Shown here: positions 34,296 through 42,816 of the stretch, piece by piece | Numbering within the stretch: position 1 is the first letter of the stretch | How the letters are laid out: each line of letters begins with the position of its first letter | NCBI GenBank assembly: GCA_937926105.1 | Contig: CALANS010000204.1 | Span: 11,762-75,761, forward strand | Length of the DNA stretch: 64,000 nt | Reading direction: 5' to 3' | Source of the DNA: an uncultured Actinomycetes bacterium | GTDB taxonomy: Bacteria; Actinomycetota; Actinomycetes; Mycobacteriales; Nakamurellaceae | Made by a program: the position numbers and the translations under genes | Notes under the pieces: model-generated | Databases searched by the model: none | Seen by the model: the letters and a program-made list of their open reading frames with translations, nothing else | Told to the model about the DNA's origin: nothing

Positions 34296-34428
34296 CCGCC
34301 CAGCTCTCCTAACATGGCAGTTCCCGCGCTCAAAGAACTTACGCTGCAACGCTAAGTACGAGCGGCATTCGTTTCGTGGCTGGATCCCCGGTTGCCCCGG
34401 AGTCGGCCGATCGGTCCCTGCGGGACCG

Positions 34429-34458
34429 TTGACAATCGCCTGCCATGTGCCGCACACT
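34429..34458 (+). promoter_or_regulatory. Candidate promoter of the second amidohydrolase/ABC operon
   Basis: TTGACA at 34429-34434, an 18-base spacer, CACACT at 34453-34458. An inverted TTGTCA at 34470-34475 faces it. The 229-base gap also serves the divergent amidohydrolase. The pattern resembles TTGACA-N17-CACACT upstream of the PLP-enzyme operon at 29760. Confidence 0.4.
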
Positions 34459-34524
34459 ACTCGTGTACGTTGTCAGTGAACACCCCCGGCAGAGCGGCAA
34501 TCAACGGGCGGGAGATTCGAGGCG

Positions 34525-35826
34525 GTGGGAATTCCTACGCGCGAGCGCGCCGAACGGCTGGTACTGCGGGCGCGGCGAGTGCTGCCTTCGTCCGACGCAG
34601 AGATCATTCATGACGCGGCCATCTTGGTGTGCGACAGCACGATCGAGTATGTTGGGCCGCGCGACGGGCTCGATGGTGCGTCTACCCGGGAAGTCGATCT
34701 CGGCGACGCCACGCTCATGCCGGGCCTGTTCGACTGCCATGTGCATCTGTCGTTCGACGGCGATATTAATGGCGACGGCGCGCCGGCGGATGATGCACGC
34801 CTTGCGGTGGTCATGGCGCGCAACGCGCAGTTGCTCCTCAACGCCGGCGTCACGACTGCTCGGGATCTGGGGTCGGCGTCCACCGTGGCACCGACCGTCC
34901 GTGACGCGATTTCGGAGAGGCTCATTCCCGGACCGCGCCTCCAGGTTGCCAATGCGCCACTGACTGTGACCGGCGGCCACGCCTGGCGCCTGGGCGGCGA
35001 GGCCGATGGCGTCGACGCAATTCAGCGGAAGGTGCGCCAGTTGCGGAAGACCGGCGCCGACATCTTGAAGATCATGACTACGGGCGGGTTCATGACGGCG
35101 GGCAGCCGGCCATGGGAGCGCCGATTCAGCGAGCCGGAACTTGCTGCTGCCTGCGACGAGGCACACCGTCTCGGGATGCGCGTGACCACCCACGCACAGT
35201 CGGTCGAGGGTGTGCGCGCCGCGGTGCAGGCCGGAGTCGACTCCATCGAACATTGCGCCTGGGTCACGCGAGACGGGATCCGGTTCGACAGCGACGTGGC
35301 GGCACTGATCGCGAGTGGTGGGGTGCCGGTCTGTCCCACCATGAACGCGGCCTGCGTCGCCGACGCGTACTTCTGCCCGTGGGGGCCGCGCCAGCAGGTG
35401 ATCGAGAACCTGCGTCGCATGCGAGAATCCGGGATCACGCTCATTGCCGGAACCGACTGCGGGATACCCCTGGTGCCGGCTGATGCCTACTTCGATGGTC
35501 TCGCGGTCATGGCGGAGTCCGGCATGTCCACGCGAGAGGTCATCCGGTCCGCGACAACGGACGCGGCAGCCGCGTGCGGCCTCGGCGAGGAGACCGGAGC
35601 CCTGACCGTCGGCAGGGCCGCGGACATCATCGGAGTGCGCGGCGATCCTACGGTGGACATTGCCGCGATGCGCGAACCGGTCTTGGTCATGGCCCGCGGC
35701 ATGCTCAGGCACATCACACCACCGAGGCAACTTCGCACGCCCGACTACCACGCGCAGGCACAGCGGCTGCAACAACGCCTGCACCGCGACTCCGGGCGCG
35801 CCCCTTCTGCTCTCCAACCGTGTTAG
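34525..35826 (+). CDS. Amidohydrolase-superfamily protein (second of a divergent pair)
   Basis: 433 aa from GTG 34525. Motifs in order: LMPGLFDCHVHLSFDGD, GVTTARDLGSAS, carboxylysine-type Lys in ADILKIMTTGGF, His in VTTHAQS, His in SIEHCAW, Asp in IAGTDCGIPL. This is the arrangement of the Xaa-Pro dipeptidase/imidazolonepropionase-like amidohydrolases, several of which hydrolyse L-Xaa-Pro or L-Xaa-Lys/Arg dipeptides. Standing 13 bases upstream of a Dpp-type importer operon, an intracellular dipeptidase role fits well. It is the first gene of a + strand operon running to 41063. Confidence 0.88.
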   Translation: MGIPTRERAERLVLRARRVLPSSDAEIIHDAAILVCDSTIEYVGPRDGLDGASTREVDLGDATLMPGLFDCHVHLSFDGDINGDGAPADDARLAVVMARNAQLLLNAGVTTARDLGSASTVAPTVRDAISERLIPGPRLQVANAPLTVTGGHAWRLGGEADGVDAIQRKVRQLRKTGADILKIMTTGGFMTAGSRPWERRFSEPELAAACDEAHRLGMRVTTHAQSVEGVRAAVQAGVDSIEHCAWVTRDGIRFDSDVAALIASGGVPVCPTMNAACVADAYFCPWGPRQQVIENLRRMRESGITLIAGTDCGIPLVPADAYFDGLAVMAESGMSTREVIRSATTDAAAACGLGEETGALTVGRAADIIGVRGDPTVDIAAMREPVLVMARGMLRHITPPRQLRTPDYHAQAQRLQQRLHRDSGRAPSALQPC

Positions 35827-35839
35827 GAAGGACCTCCCC

Positions 35840-37477
35840 ATGCATCCTCGTAGCGTCCGAATCACTCGGCGGAGCTTTCTCTATGGATCGGCGCTCACGA
35901 GTATTGCGGCGCTGTCCGCATGCTCTGGGGTGGGGCCCACCGGGGACGGGAATCCGACGACTCCCCCGACCAGCGGCGGCGGGGCAACCGGCGGGTCCGG
36001 CGCGTCCGCTTCTGGTTCCGGGGCTGCTACCGCCGTGAAGGTCACCGTGGCACAGGGTGTGGATCCGACAACGCTGGACCCCATGCAACAGCGTGAGACG
36101 ACAACCGAGAATGTGCTGATTCAGCTGTACGACACGTTGTTGACGAGATCGACGGAGGACGGGACCAAGTTCGACGGCGTGCTGGTGGAGAACTACAAGA
36201 TGGTCGACGACATCACCATGTCGCTGACGCTGAAGAAGGACGTCACGTTCTCGGACGGCAGCGCCTTCACGTCCGCAGACGTCGTGTACAGCTTCGACTA
36301 CCTGCTGGGACGTGGTGAGTTCAGCGACCCGTCGATCGCGGCGTACCAGTTCGGCACCATCGACAAGGTCGTGGCCGACGGCGACGGCGAAGTCACGATC
36401 ACGACCAAGGAGCCGGACCCCCTGCTGGCCGGGAGGCTGACGCAGCTATTTGTGATCAAGGACAAGTCGTTGGCGAAGGATCCCAAGAAGCTAGCCTCCA
36501 CGGCGATCGGAACCGGACCGTACACGCTCGACCGGTGGGACCGGAACTCGCAGGTGGTCCTCACCGCGCGGAAGGACTACCACGGCGGCACTCCCAAGGT
36601 GCAGAACGTCGTCTTCCGGACCATCCCCGACGACGCATCCCGGCTTGCCGCGCTCAAGACCGGCGATGTCGATCTGATCACCAACGTGCCGGCCGACAAC
36701 ATCGCAGAGCTCAAGTCCAATGACAAGGTCAGAGTCGTCGATGTGCCGTCCGCGAGGATTGCCTCGGTCTGGCTCAACACCCTCGACGGCGGTCCGCTGG
36801 CCAAACGCGACGTACGGGTGGCACTGAATCATGCGATCGACGTCGACTCCATCATCAAATATGTCATGAGTGGCTATGGGAAGCGCGTCGCTACCTTCGT
36901 TCCGGAATACTTCGAAGGCTACGATGCATCGATCAAGCCCATCACGTTCGACCCCACGGCCGCCCGCAAGCTACTGGCCGACGCCGGCTATGCCGATGGT
37001 TTCGAGATGACGCTCATGGTGCCGCAGGGCCGGTATCCTTTCGCCACCGAGGTGGTGCAGGCCATGATCCCGTATCTGAAGGATGTGGGCGTCACCCTGA
37101 AGATGAACGTCGTGGAGTTCGGAGTATTCGCCTCTGCCACTCAGGCACGTAAAATTGGAGACGGCTTCTACGGTGCCTGGGGCAACTCGTTCTTCAACCC
37201 ACTGGATGAGCTCACCGTTGCGGTGGTGTCGGGTGACAGGGGATTCAGCTGGTACAGCAACAAGGAGGTCGACAAACTCACCGCGAAGGCGGGCGAAACG
37301 ATCGACGCGGACCAGCGGGTGGCGATCCTGCAGGCGATCGAGCGTGACCTGCTCGACGATCCACCCTTCATCTTCCTGTTTGCGTACATCGACCTGTACG
37401 GTCTCTCCAGCCGGCTCGATTTCAAACCGCGGTCGGACGAGCTGCTTCCGATGCGCGACGCGACCGTGACCGGATGA
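35840..37477 (+). CDS. ABC transporter substrate-binding lipoprotein, family 5 (second Dpp/Opp system)
   Basis: 545 aa from ATG 35840, with AGGAAGGA 7-8 bases upstream. Tat-type signal ITRRSFLYG, lipobox LSAC near 31-34, then a Gly/Ser-rich linker to about residue 67. SBP family 5 body: VAQGVDPTTLDPMQQRETTTENVLIQLYDTLL, VTFSDGSAFTSADVVYSFDYLL, GTGPYTLDRWDRNS. It binds peptides or similar compounds outside the membrane. It follows the dipeptidase-like amidohydrolase and is followed by two permeases and two ATPases. Confidence 0.93.
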   Translation: MHPRSVRITRRSFLYGSALTSIAALSACSGVGPTGDGNPTTPPTSGGGATGGSGASASGSGAATAVKVTVAQGVDPTTLDPMQQRETTTENVLIQLYDTLLTRSTEDGTKFDGVLVENYKMVDDITMSLTLKKDVTFSDGSAFTSADVVYSFDYLLGRGEFSDPSIAAYQFGTIDKVVADGDGEVTITTKEPDPLLAGRLTQLFVIKDKSLAKDPKKLASTAIGTGPYTLDRWDRNSQVVLTARKDYHGGTPKVQNVVFRTIPDDASRLAALKTGDVDLITNVPADNIAELKSNDKVRVVDVPSARIASVWLNTLDGGPLAKRDVRVALNHAIDVDSIIKYVMSGYGKRVATFVPEYFEGYDASIKPITFDPTAARKLLADAGYADGFEMTLMVPQGRYPFATEVVQAMIPYLKDVGVTLKMNVVEFGVFASATQARKIGDGFYGAWGNSFFNPLDELTVAVVSGDRGFSWYSNKEVDKLTAKAGETIDADQRVAILQAIERDLLDDPPFIFLFAYIDLYGLSSRLDFKPRSDELLPMRDATVTG

Positions 37478-37481
37478 GTAG

Positions 37482-38405
37482 GTGTTCCGGTTCCTCATCA
37501 GCCGGCTCGCGCAGGCCGTCGTCGTACTGATCGTCCTCTCCGCGATCATCTTCATTATCTCGCGGCTTAGTGGAAGCCCCGTCGACATCATGCTTCCGCA
37601 GGGGGCTACACCGGCCCAGCGGGACGCGCTCATTCACCGGCTGCAGTTGGATCGTCCTGCGTGGCAGCAATACCTGGCCTTCTTGAAGGATGCGGTGCGC
37701 GGCGACTTCGGAGTCTCGTCGCGATTCCACACCGATACGCTGTCTTTGGTGCTCAGCCGGTTTGGCAATACCGTGCTGCTTGCCCTCAGCGCGATCATCA
37801 TCGCCATTGTTGTGGGCGTCCCGCTCGGTACATGGGCAGCGATCCGTGGCGGTCGGGTGGACAGCTACATCTCGACGATCACGGCCTCGGCCCAGGCGAT
37901 GCCCTCGTTCTGGCTGGCGATCTTGTTGATCCTCGTCTTCGGTGTGGTCTGGCGCCTGCTGCCGATCTCGCAGTTCCAGTCCTGGTCGGCGCTGATCCTG
38001 CCGGCCGTCTCGCTGAGCGTCCTACCGTTCGTCACGATCACCCGGGTCACCAGGTCGAGCATCCTCAGCGTCGTGCCGCAGCACTACATCGACACCGCTT
38101 ATGCGAAGGGTCTTCCCGGCCGTGTCATTGTCGTCAAGCATATTCTGCGCAACGCAATGATTCCGATCCTCACGGTGACCGGCCTGATGCTGGGCTCGGC
38201 GCTCTCGGGTGCCGTGATCACCGAGACCGTTTTCGCGTGGCCGGGAATGGGTGCACTTGCGGTGGAGGCGATACAGTCCCGGGATTACTCCGTGGTGCAG
38301 TGCATAGCGATGCTGGCAGGCCTGGTGATCATCGTTGTGAACCTGCTGGTAGATATCAGCTACCGGCTGCTGGACCCCCGTACCCGGATCGCGGCGAGGG
38401 AGTAG
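37482..38405 (+). CDS. ABC transporter permease, DppB/OppB type (second system)
   Basis: 307 aa from GTG 37482, 4 bases after the binding-protein stop. Six predicted helices beginning FRFLISRLAQAVVVLIVLSAIIFIISRLSG. Family motifs: AVRGDFGVSSRFH in the outer loop, YIDTAYAKGLPGRVIVVKHILRNAMIPILTVTG coupling loop, ETVFAWPGMGALAVEAI, and NLLVDISYRLLDPRTRI at the end. Typical DppB length. Confidence 0.94.
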   Translation: MFRFLISRLAQAVVVLIVLSAIIFIISRLSGSPVDIMLPQGATPAQRDALIHRLQLDRPAWQQYLAFLKDAVRGDFGVSSRFHTDTLSLVLSRFGNTVLLALSAIIIAIVVGVPLGTWAAIRGGRVDSYISTITASAQAMPSFWLAILLILVFGVVWRLLPISQFQSWSALILPAVSLSVLPFVTITRVTRSSILSVVPQHYIDTAYAKGLPGRVIVVKHILRNAMIPILTVTGLMLGSALSGAVITETVFAWPGMGALAVEAIQSRDYSVVQCIAMLAGLVIIVVNLLVDISYRLLDPRTRIAARE

Positions 38406-38410
38406 TAACC

Positions 38411-39253
38411 ATGGCACTGAGGGCGCAGGTGGCCACCGAGCCGGCGTTGCCGCGGCGACGGCATGTTCGGTTCTGGTTCGGCATCGGAATGCTGGCGATT
38501 CTGGTGTGTGCGGCATTACTGTCGTTGCCCTTCAACTCGGCCGTCTACGGCCAGGACATCACGGCACGCCTGGTAGGGCCGAGCGTGGGTCACCTGTTTG
38601 GTACCGACTCGCTGGGCCGGGACGTGCTCGCCCGCACCATCGCGGGACTACGTATCTCGCTGGAGATCTCATTGGTCTCAGTGCTGATCGGTTGCGGCTG
38701 CGGGCTGTTGATCGGAGCGATCTCCGGCTACTACGGAGGGGTACTGGACGCGTTGCTGATGCGGGTCACCGATGCCGTCCTGGCAGTTCCGGTGGTGCTG
38801 CTGGCAATCTCCGTGATCGCCGTCGTCGGCGGTGGCCTAGTCAACCTCATCGCGGTCATCGCCCTGACGCAGTGGATGTTGTACGCGCGGACCGCGCGTG
38901 GGGAGACCCTCGTGATCAAGCGCGAGCCATATGTCATAGCGGCTCGGTCGCTCGGTGCCAAGGACTCGCACATTATCGTCACCCATGTACTGCCGCAGTT
39001 GTTGCCGACGACCTTGGTACTTGCCACACTCGGAGTGTCGGAGGCCGTGCTGCTGGAAGCGGGCCTGAGCTTCCTGGGGCTCGGGATACAGCCTCCTGAC
39101 CCGTCGTTGGGTTCGTTGCTCGCGGAGGGCCAGCAGTACATCGTTCGAGCGCCATGGCTTGCCATCTTCCCGGGGGTTGTCATCTTTCTGGTGGTGCTCG
39201 CCATCAACAGCTGTGGTGACGGCTTCCGGACTGTTCTGGACCGCAAGCGATGA
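38411..39253 (+). CDS. ABC transporter permease, DppC/OppC type (second system)
   Basis: 280 aa from ATG 38411, 5 bases after the DppB-type stop. Seen: N-terminal helix FGIGMLAILVCAALLSL, FGTDSLGRDVLARTIAGLRISL, coupling loop YVIAARSLGAKDSHIIVTHVLPQLLPTTL, and FLGLGIQPPDPSLGSLLAEGQQYI. It is the second half of the channel, followed by the OppD-type ATPase 18 bases on. Confidence 0.94.
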   Translation: MALRAQVATEPALPRRRHVRFWFGIGMLAILVCAALLSLPFNSAVYGQDITARLVGPSVGHLFGTDSLGRDVLARTIAGLRISLEISLVSVLIGCGCGLLIGAISGYYGGVLDALLMRVTDAVLAVPVVLLAISVIAVVGGGLVNLIAVIALTQWMLYARTARGETLVIKREPYVIAARSLGAKDSHIIVTHVLPQLLPTTLVLATLGVSEAVLLEAGLSFLGLGIQPPDPSLGSLLAEGQQYIVRAPWLAIFPGVVIFLVVLAINSCGDGFRTVLDRKR

Positions 39254-39271
39254 CGGCGGGGGCGGTGTGTC

Positions 39272-40246
39272 ATGGCGCTTGATGTCGAGGATCTTCGGGT
39301 TTCGTTCGCCACTCGATCGGGGTGGCTGCGTGCCGTGGACGGGGTGAGCTTCAGCGTCGGTAGCGGTGAGACGCTGGTCATCGTCGGCGAGTCTGGCTGC
39401 GGGAAGAGTGCGACCGTGCGAAGCCTGATGGGGCTTGCCAAGGGTGCCCACGTCACCGGCACCGCCCGGCTGGGAGCCGTGGACCTGCTCGACCCACGGG
39501 CATCGAGTAGGGTTCGTGGGTCGCGGATCTCCATGGTCTTCCAGGATCCGATGACCACCCTCAATCCCGTCCTGCGGATCGGCGAGCAACTCGCCGAAAC
39601 CATGGTTCATCACCGCGTGGCGGGCCGGGTAGCGGCACGGCGGCGCTCGTTGGACCTCCTGGACGAGGTGCGGATCCGTGACCCGCGACGGGTGGCCCGC
39701 AGTTATCCTCACCAACTGTCCGGTGGCATGCGGCAGCGGGTCGTCATCGCCATGGCGTTGGCGTGCGGCCCCGAGATTATTTTGGCGGACGAACCAACCA
39801 CCGCGCTCGATGTGACGGTGCAGGCGCAGATCCTGGATCTGCTGTTGACGGTTCAGCAACGTCACAGCACGGGGCTGGTCCTGATCACCCACGACATGGG
39901 CATCGCGCGGGTCACTGCTACCAAGGTGATCGTGATGTACGCGGGCCAGGTGGTCGAGAGCGGGACCGCCGCGCAGGTCCTGCAGAGTCCAGGCCACCCG
40001 TACACGGCGGCGCTCATGCAATGCCTACCGCGCATGCATGGCCCGGACCCGCGGCATCGACGGCTGCGGACCATCACCGGCAGCCCTCCGAATCTGGCGA
40101 CCGAACCCGAAGGCTGCCGGTTCGCAGCGCGATGCCCGCTGGGTGCCGTCGGGGACCGCTGTTTCGATGCGCGTGAACCGATTGCGCTGCGGGAGTTGGC
40201 CGAGGGGCATCTGGTGCGCACGCTGCACGGGCAAGACGATGACTAG
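39272..40246 (+). CDS. ABC transporter ATP-binding protein, DppD/OppD type (second system)
   Basis: 324 aa from ATG 39272. Walker [18 protein letters not shown]-loop [12 protein letters not shown], signature [15 protein letters not shown], Walker [19 protein letters not shown]-loop ITHDMG. The C-terminal oligopeptide extension has the Cys-bearing motif [21 protein letters not shown], which in this family can bind an Fe-S cluster. It energises import together with the overlapping OppF-type gene. Confidence 0.95.
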   Translation: MALDVEDLRVSFATRSGWLRAVDGVSFSVGSGETLVIVGESGCGKSATVRSLMGLAKGAHVTGTARLGAVDLLDPRASSRVRGSRISMVFQDPMTTLNPVLRIGEQLAETMVHHRVAGRVAARRRSLDLLDEVRIRDPRRVARSYPHQLSGGMRQRVVIAMALACGPEIILADEPTTALDVTVQAQILDLLLTVQQRHSTGLVLITHDMGIARVTATKVIVMYAGQVVESGTAAQVLQSPGHPYTAALMQCLPRMHGPDPRHRRLRTITGSPPNLATEPEGCRFAARCPLGAVGDRCFDAREPIALRELAEGHLVRTLHGQDDD

Positions 40247-41063
40247 CAGGCCCGGATCGATGCCGCACGCCGGGCCGGGCGCAGGGGTGGATACTCTGCT
40301 CGACGTCCGGAATCTGTGCAAATCGTTCGCATCGCAAGCGGGCACCGTACACGCGGTTCGGGACGTGAGTTTCCGGATCGCCCGCGGGCAAACCCTCGGC
40401 CTTGTCGGCGAATCCGGCTCGGGGAAATCAACGACCGGCAGGTGCGTATTGCATCTGACGCCGCCGACATCGGGCGAGGTCGTGATGGGCGGCCAGCCGC
40501 TGGGCGGGCTGGGACGGGCTGACCTGCGCCGGTTTCGGACTCGGATGCAGATGATCTTCCAGGATCCGTATGCCTCACTGAACCCTCGGATGTCCATCCT
40601 GGAATGCGTGCGGGAGCCACTGAAGATCCATCGGCGTGGAACGACCCCGGAGCAACTCTCGCGCGCCGCCGAGCTACTCGACCTGGTGGGTATAGCGCAA
40701 CGCGACGTCGACAAGTCGCCCGGTCGATTCTCCGGAGGGCAGCTCCAACGAGTCGGCATCGCCCGGGCGGTCGCACTGCAACCGGACTTGATCGTTTGCG
40801 ACGAGCCGGTGTCTGCGCTGGACGTGTCTATCCAGGCACAAGTGCTGAACCTCCTCAAGGATCTGCAGGATGAGTTCGCGTTGACCTACCTGTTCATCTC
40901 GCACGATCTGGCGGTGATCCGGGACATGTGCGATCAGGTGTGCGTCATGCGCGGTGGAAGCATCGTGGAGTCGGGAGCCACCGGCGATGTTCTTGCCGCA
41001 CCGCAGCAGGAGTACACACAGGAGCTGGTGTCGGCGGCAGTGCGGCTCGACAAAGAGGCCTGA
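40239..41063 (+). CDS. ABC transporter ATP-binding protein, DppF/OppF type (second system)
   Basis: 274 aa from ATG 40239, overlapping the OppD-type stop by 8 bases. Walker A GESGSGKSTTGRCVL, FQDPYASLNPRMS, signature FSGGQLQRVGIARAV, Walker B IVCDEPVSALDVSIQAQ, H-loop ISHDLAVIRDM. It lacks the Cys-rich tail and ends shortly after YTQELVSAA, so it is on the short side for DppF (usually 320 or more residues), but all ATPase motifs are intact. Confidence 0.93.
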   Translation: MTSRPGSMPHAGPGAGVDTLLDVRNLCKSFASQAGTVHAVRDVSFRIARGQTLGLVGESGSGKSTTGRCVLHLTPPTSGEVVMGGQPLGGLGRADLRRFRTRMQMIFQDPYASLNPRMSILECVREPLKIHRRGTTPEQLSRAAELLDLVGIAQRDVDKSPGRFSGGQLQRVGIARAVALQPDLIVCDEPVSALDVSIQAQVLNLLKDLQDEFALTYLFISHDLAVIRDMCDQVCVMRGGSIVESGATGDVLAAPQQEYTQELVSAAVRLDKEA

Positions 41064-41135
41064 ATCATTTGCCGCCGCCAGGTTTCCGGGTGACCGACCT
41101 CAGCTCGGGCATGCATCCGTGGCTGCCCCGGGGCG

Positions 41136-42170
41136 TTACCGCCGCAGTGTCGCGATGGTGCGCTGCGCGGCGAGTTCGACGTCCTTCGTCGTAATGCCGA
41201 GGTGCGGCACGGCCCGCACCAGCGATTCCGACCGGCCGGCGGACCACAGCACGTCACTGCTCGCCAGCAATCCCCGAGCCTGCGCACCGGCCAGTCCGAG
41301 GGGCGCGACGTCCAGCAGGACGAAGTTGGTCGCCCGCGGATGCTCGACCACGGCAAGCCCGGCGTCCCGTAGGCGGGTCCGCAGCAGTGCTGCGTTGGCG
41401 TGATCGTCGGCCAGGCGCTCGACATGATGGCGCAGCGCGTAGCGAGCGGCGGCCGCCAGCACCCCCGACTGGCGCAGCGAACCACCGATCATTTGCCGCA
41501 CCATCGGAGCATCCGCGAGCTGCTCCCGGCTCCCCGCCAGAACGGCGCCGGCCGGGCAACCCAGTCCCTTGGAAAAGCACAAGGTGATGCTCGACGCGCC
41601 CCGGACCAGGCGGGCGGGAGGCACGTGATGGAAGACCGCGGCGTTGAACAGGCGCGACCCGTCGACGTGCACCGCGACTCGGCTGTCCGTCGCGAAGGCG
41701 AGCAGAGCGTCCAGGCGATCCAGCGGCCAGGCCGTGCTTCCGGACGTGTTGTGCGTGTTCTCGATGGAGATCACGGCCGTGCGTCTGATGTTTTCCGAGT
41801 TCCGCGCGATCATCACCTCCGCGACGCGGGCCACATCCAGTACGCCGTCGGGTGTTGCTATCCCACGGGTGATCGCGCCGGAAAGGTGCGCCGCGCCGCC
41901 TCCCTCATACCGAAGGATGTGGCTGTACTCGTCGGCGATGACCTCCTCGCCGCGCCCTACCTGGCACATCAGCGCGATTTGGTTCGCCATCGTGGCGCTG
42001 GGGAGGAAGAGGGCGAAGTCGACACCGAGTAGTTCGCCGATCTCCTCCTGCAGCGCGTTGGTCTCGTAGTCTTCGTGCTCCTGATCATCACCGAGTCGGG
42101 CGGCGGCCATGGCCGAGAGCATCCCCGGTGTGGGTAGCGTCTTCGTGTCCGACCTGAGGTCGATCGACAT
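41136..42170 (-). CDS. Threonine aldolase-like PLP enzyme
   Basis: 344 aa from ATG 42170. AAGGAG lies 6 bases before this ATG and abuts the ATG at 42176, so the second is preferred. Fold-type I beta-eliminating lyase/threonine aldolase family: DLRSDTKTLPTPGML at the start, FLPSATMANQIAL, RYEGGGAAHLSG, the PLP Asp170 in AVHVDGSR, and the PLP lysine Lys201 in CFSKGLGCPAGAVL. Low-specificity members split 3-hydroxy-2-amino acids to glycine plus an aldehyde; D-specific activity cannot be judged from motifs. It is convergent with the peptide importer operon and may process imported beta-hydroxy amino acids. Confidence 0.88.
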   Translation of the reverse strand: MSIDLRSDTKTLPTPGMLSAMAAARLGDDQEHEDYETNALQEEIGELLGVDFALFLPSATMANQIALMCQVGRGEEVIADEYSHILRYEGGGAAHLSGAITRGIATPDGVLDVARVAEVMIARNSENIRRTAVISIENTHNTSGSTAWPLDRLDALLAFATDSRVAVHVDGSRLFNAAVFHHVPPARLVRGASSITLCFSKGLGCPAGAVLAGSREQLADAPMVRQMIGGSLRQSGVLAAAARYALRHHVERLADDHANAALLRTRLRDAGLAVVEHPRATNFVLLDVAPLGLAGAQARGLLASSDVLWSAGRSESLVRAVPHLGITTKDVELAAQRTIATLRR

Positions 42171-42816
42171 GGGCATCTCCTTTTTCGATGCAGCCAGGGC
42201 TCGCGTCGGTCACCGGCCCGCAGGGCACGTCGCTGGCCGGGGAACTCCGGTCCCGCCTCCCGGCTGGCACGGCACGACGGCGGGCCCGGTTCACTGTCGG
42301 GACGATGTCCGATCGAAGCCCGCCACGCACGCGCACCGGATCGGGACCGGATGGGCACGCACTTCCCGTTGTCCTTGTCACCCGCGCGCCGCGCGCCAGG
42401 TTCCGCTGCGCCGTTGCTGGTGCGAACAACCAGCCGTTCTCCGGAACCATCGAGACGGCGGTGCAGAGGCATCACTGCCGGCGTCCGGGCCGCCCCCCGA
42501 ACATTTACCGACGAGCAGTATGCAGCTGGCCGCCATCGACCCGGAAACGGTTCGTGGGCTTGGCATGCAAGGTCCTCATGCTTGAGTCGGAGACATCGGG
42601 TGTTCAGCCACACTAGACACTCGGCACGCCGGATGTCAATGGCTCGCGACGGCCGTCAGGGCGTATCGACGCCGACGTATTCTCGGTTCTTGGTGCGGTG
42701 TTCGGCGCGAGGATCGTGTCGCAAACCCAGTGCTCACGACCAGATGATGCCGACTCGCCGGGCGGGCCAAGAGTGCCCCACGCGCTCTCAGACTCGGCCG
42801 AGGGCACGAAGATCGG
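42171..42816. other. Gene-free stretch of about 650 bases
   Basis: This lies between the threonine aldolase-like gene and the flotillin 3' end. Several open frames exist on both strands (up to 158 codons), but they overlap each other, lack ribosome-binding sites and show no motif I recognise. Base composition dips in places (42570-42720). It presumably holds the aldolase promoter; I see no convincing box, repeat or RNA. Confidence 0.5.
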
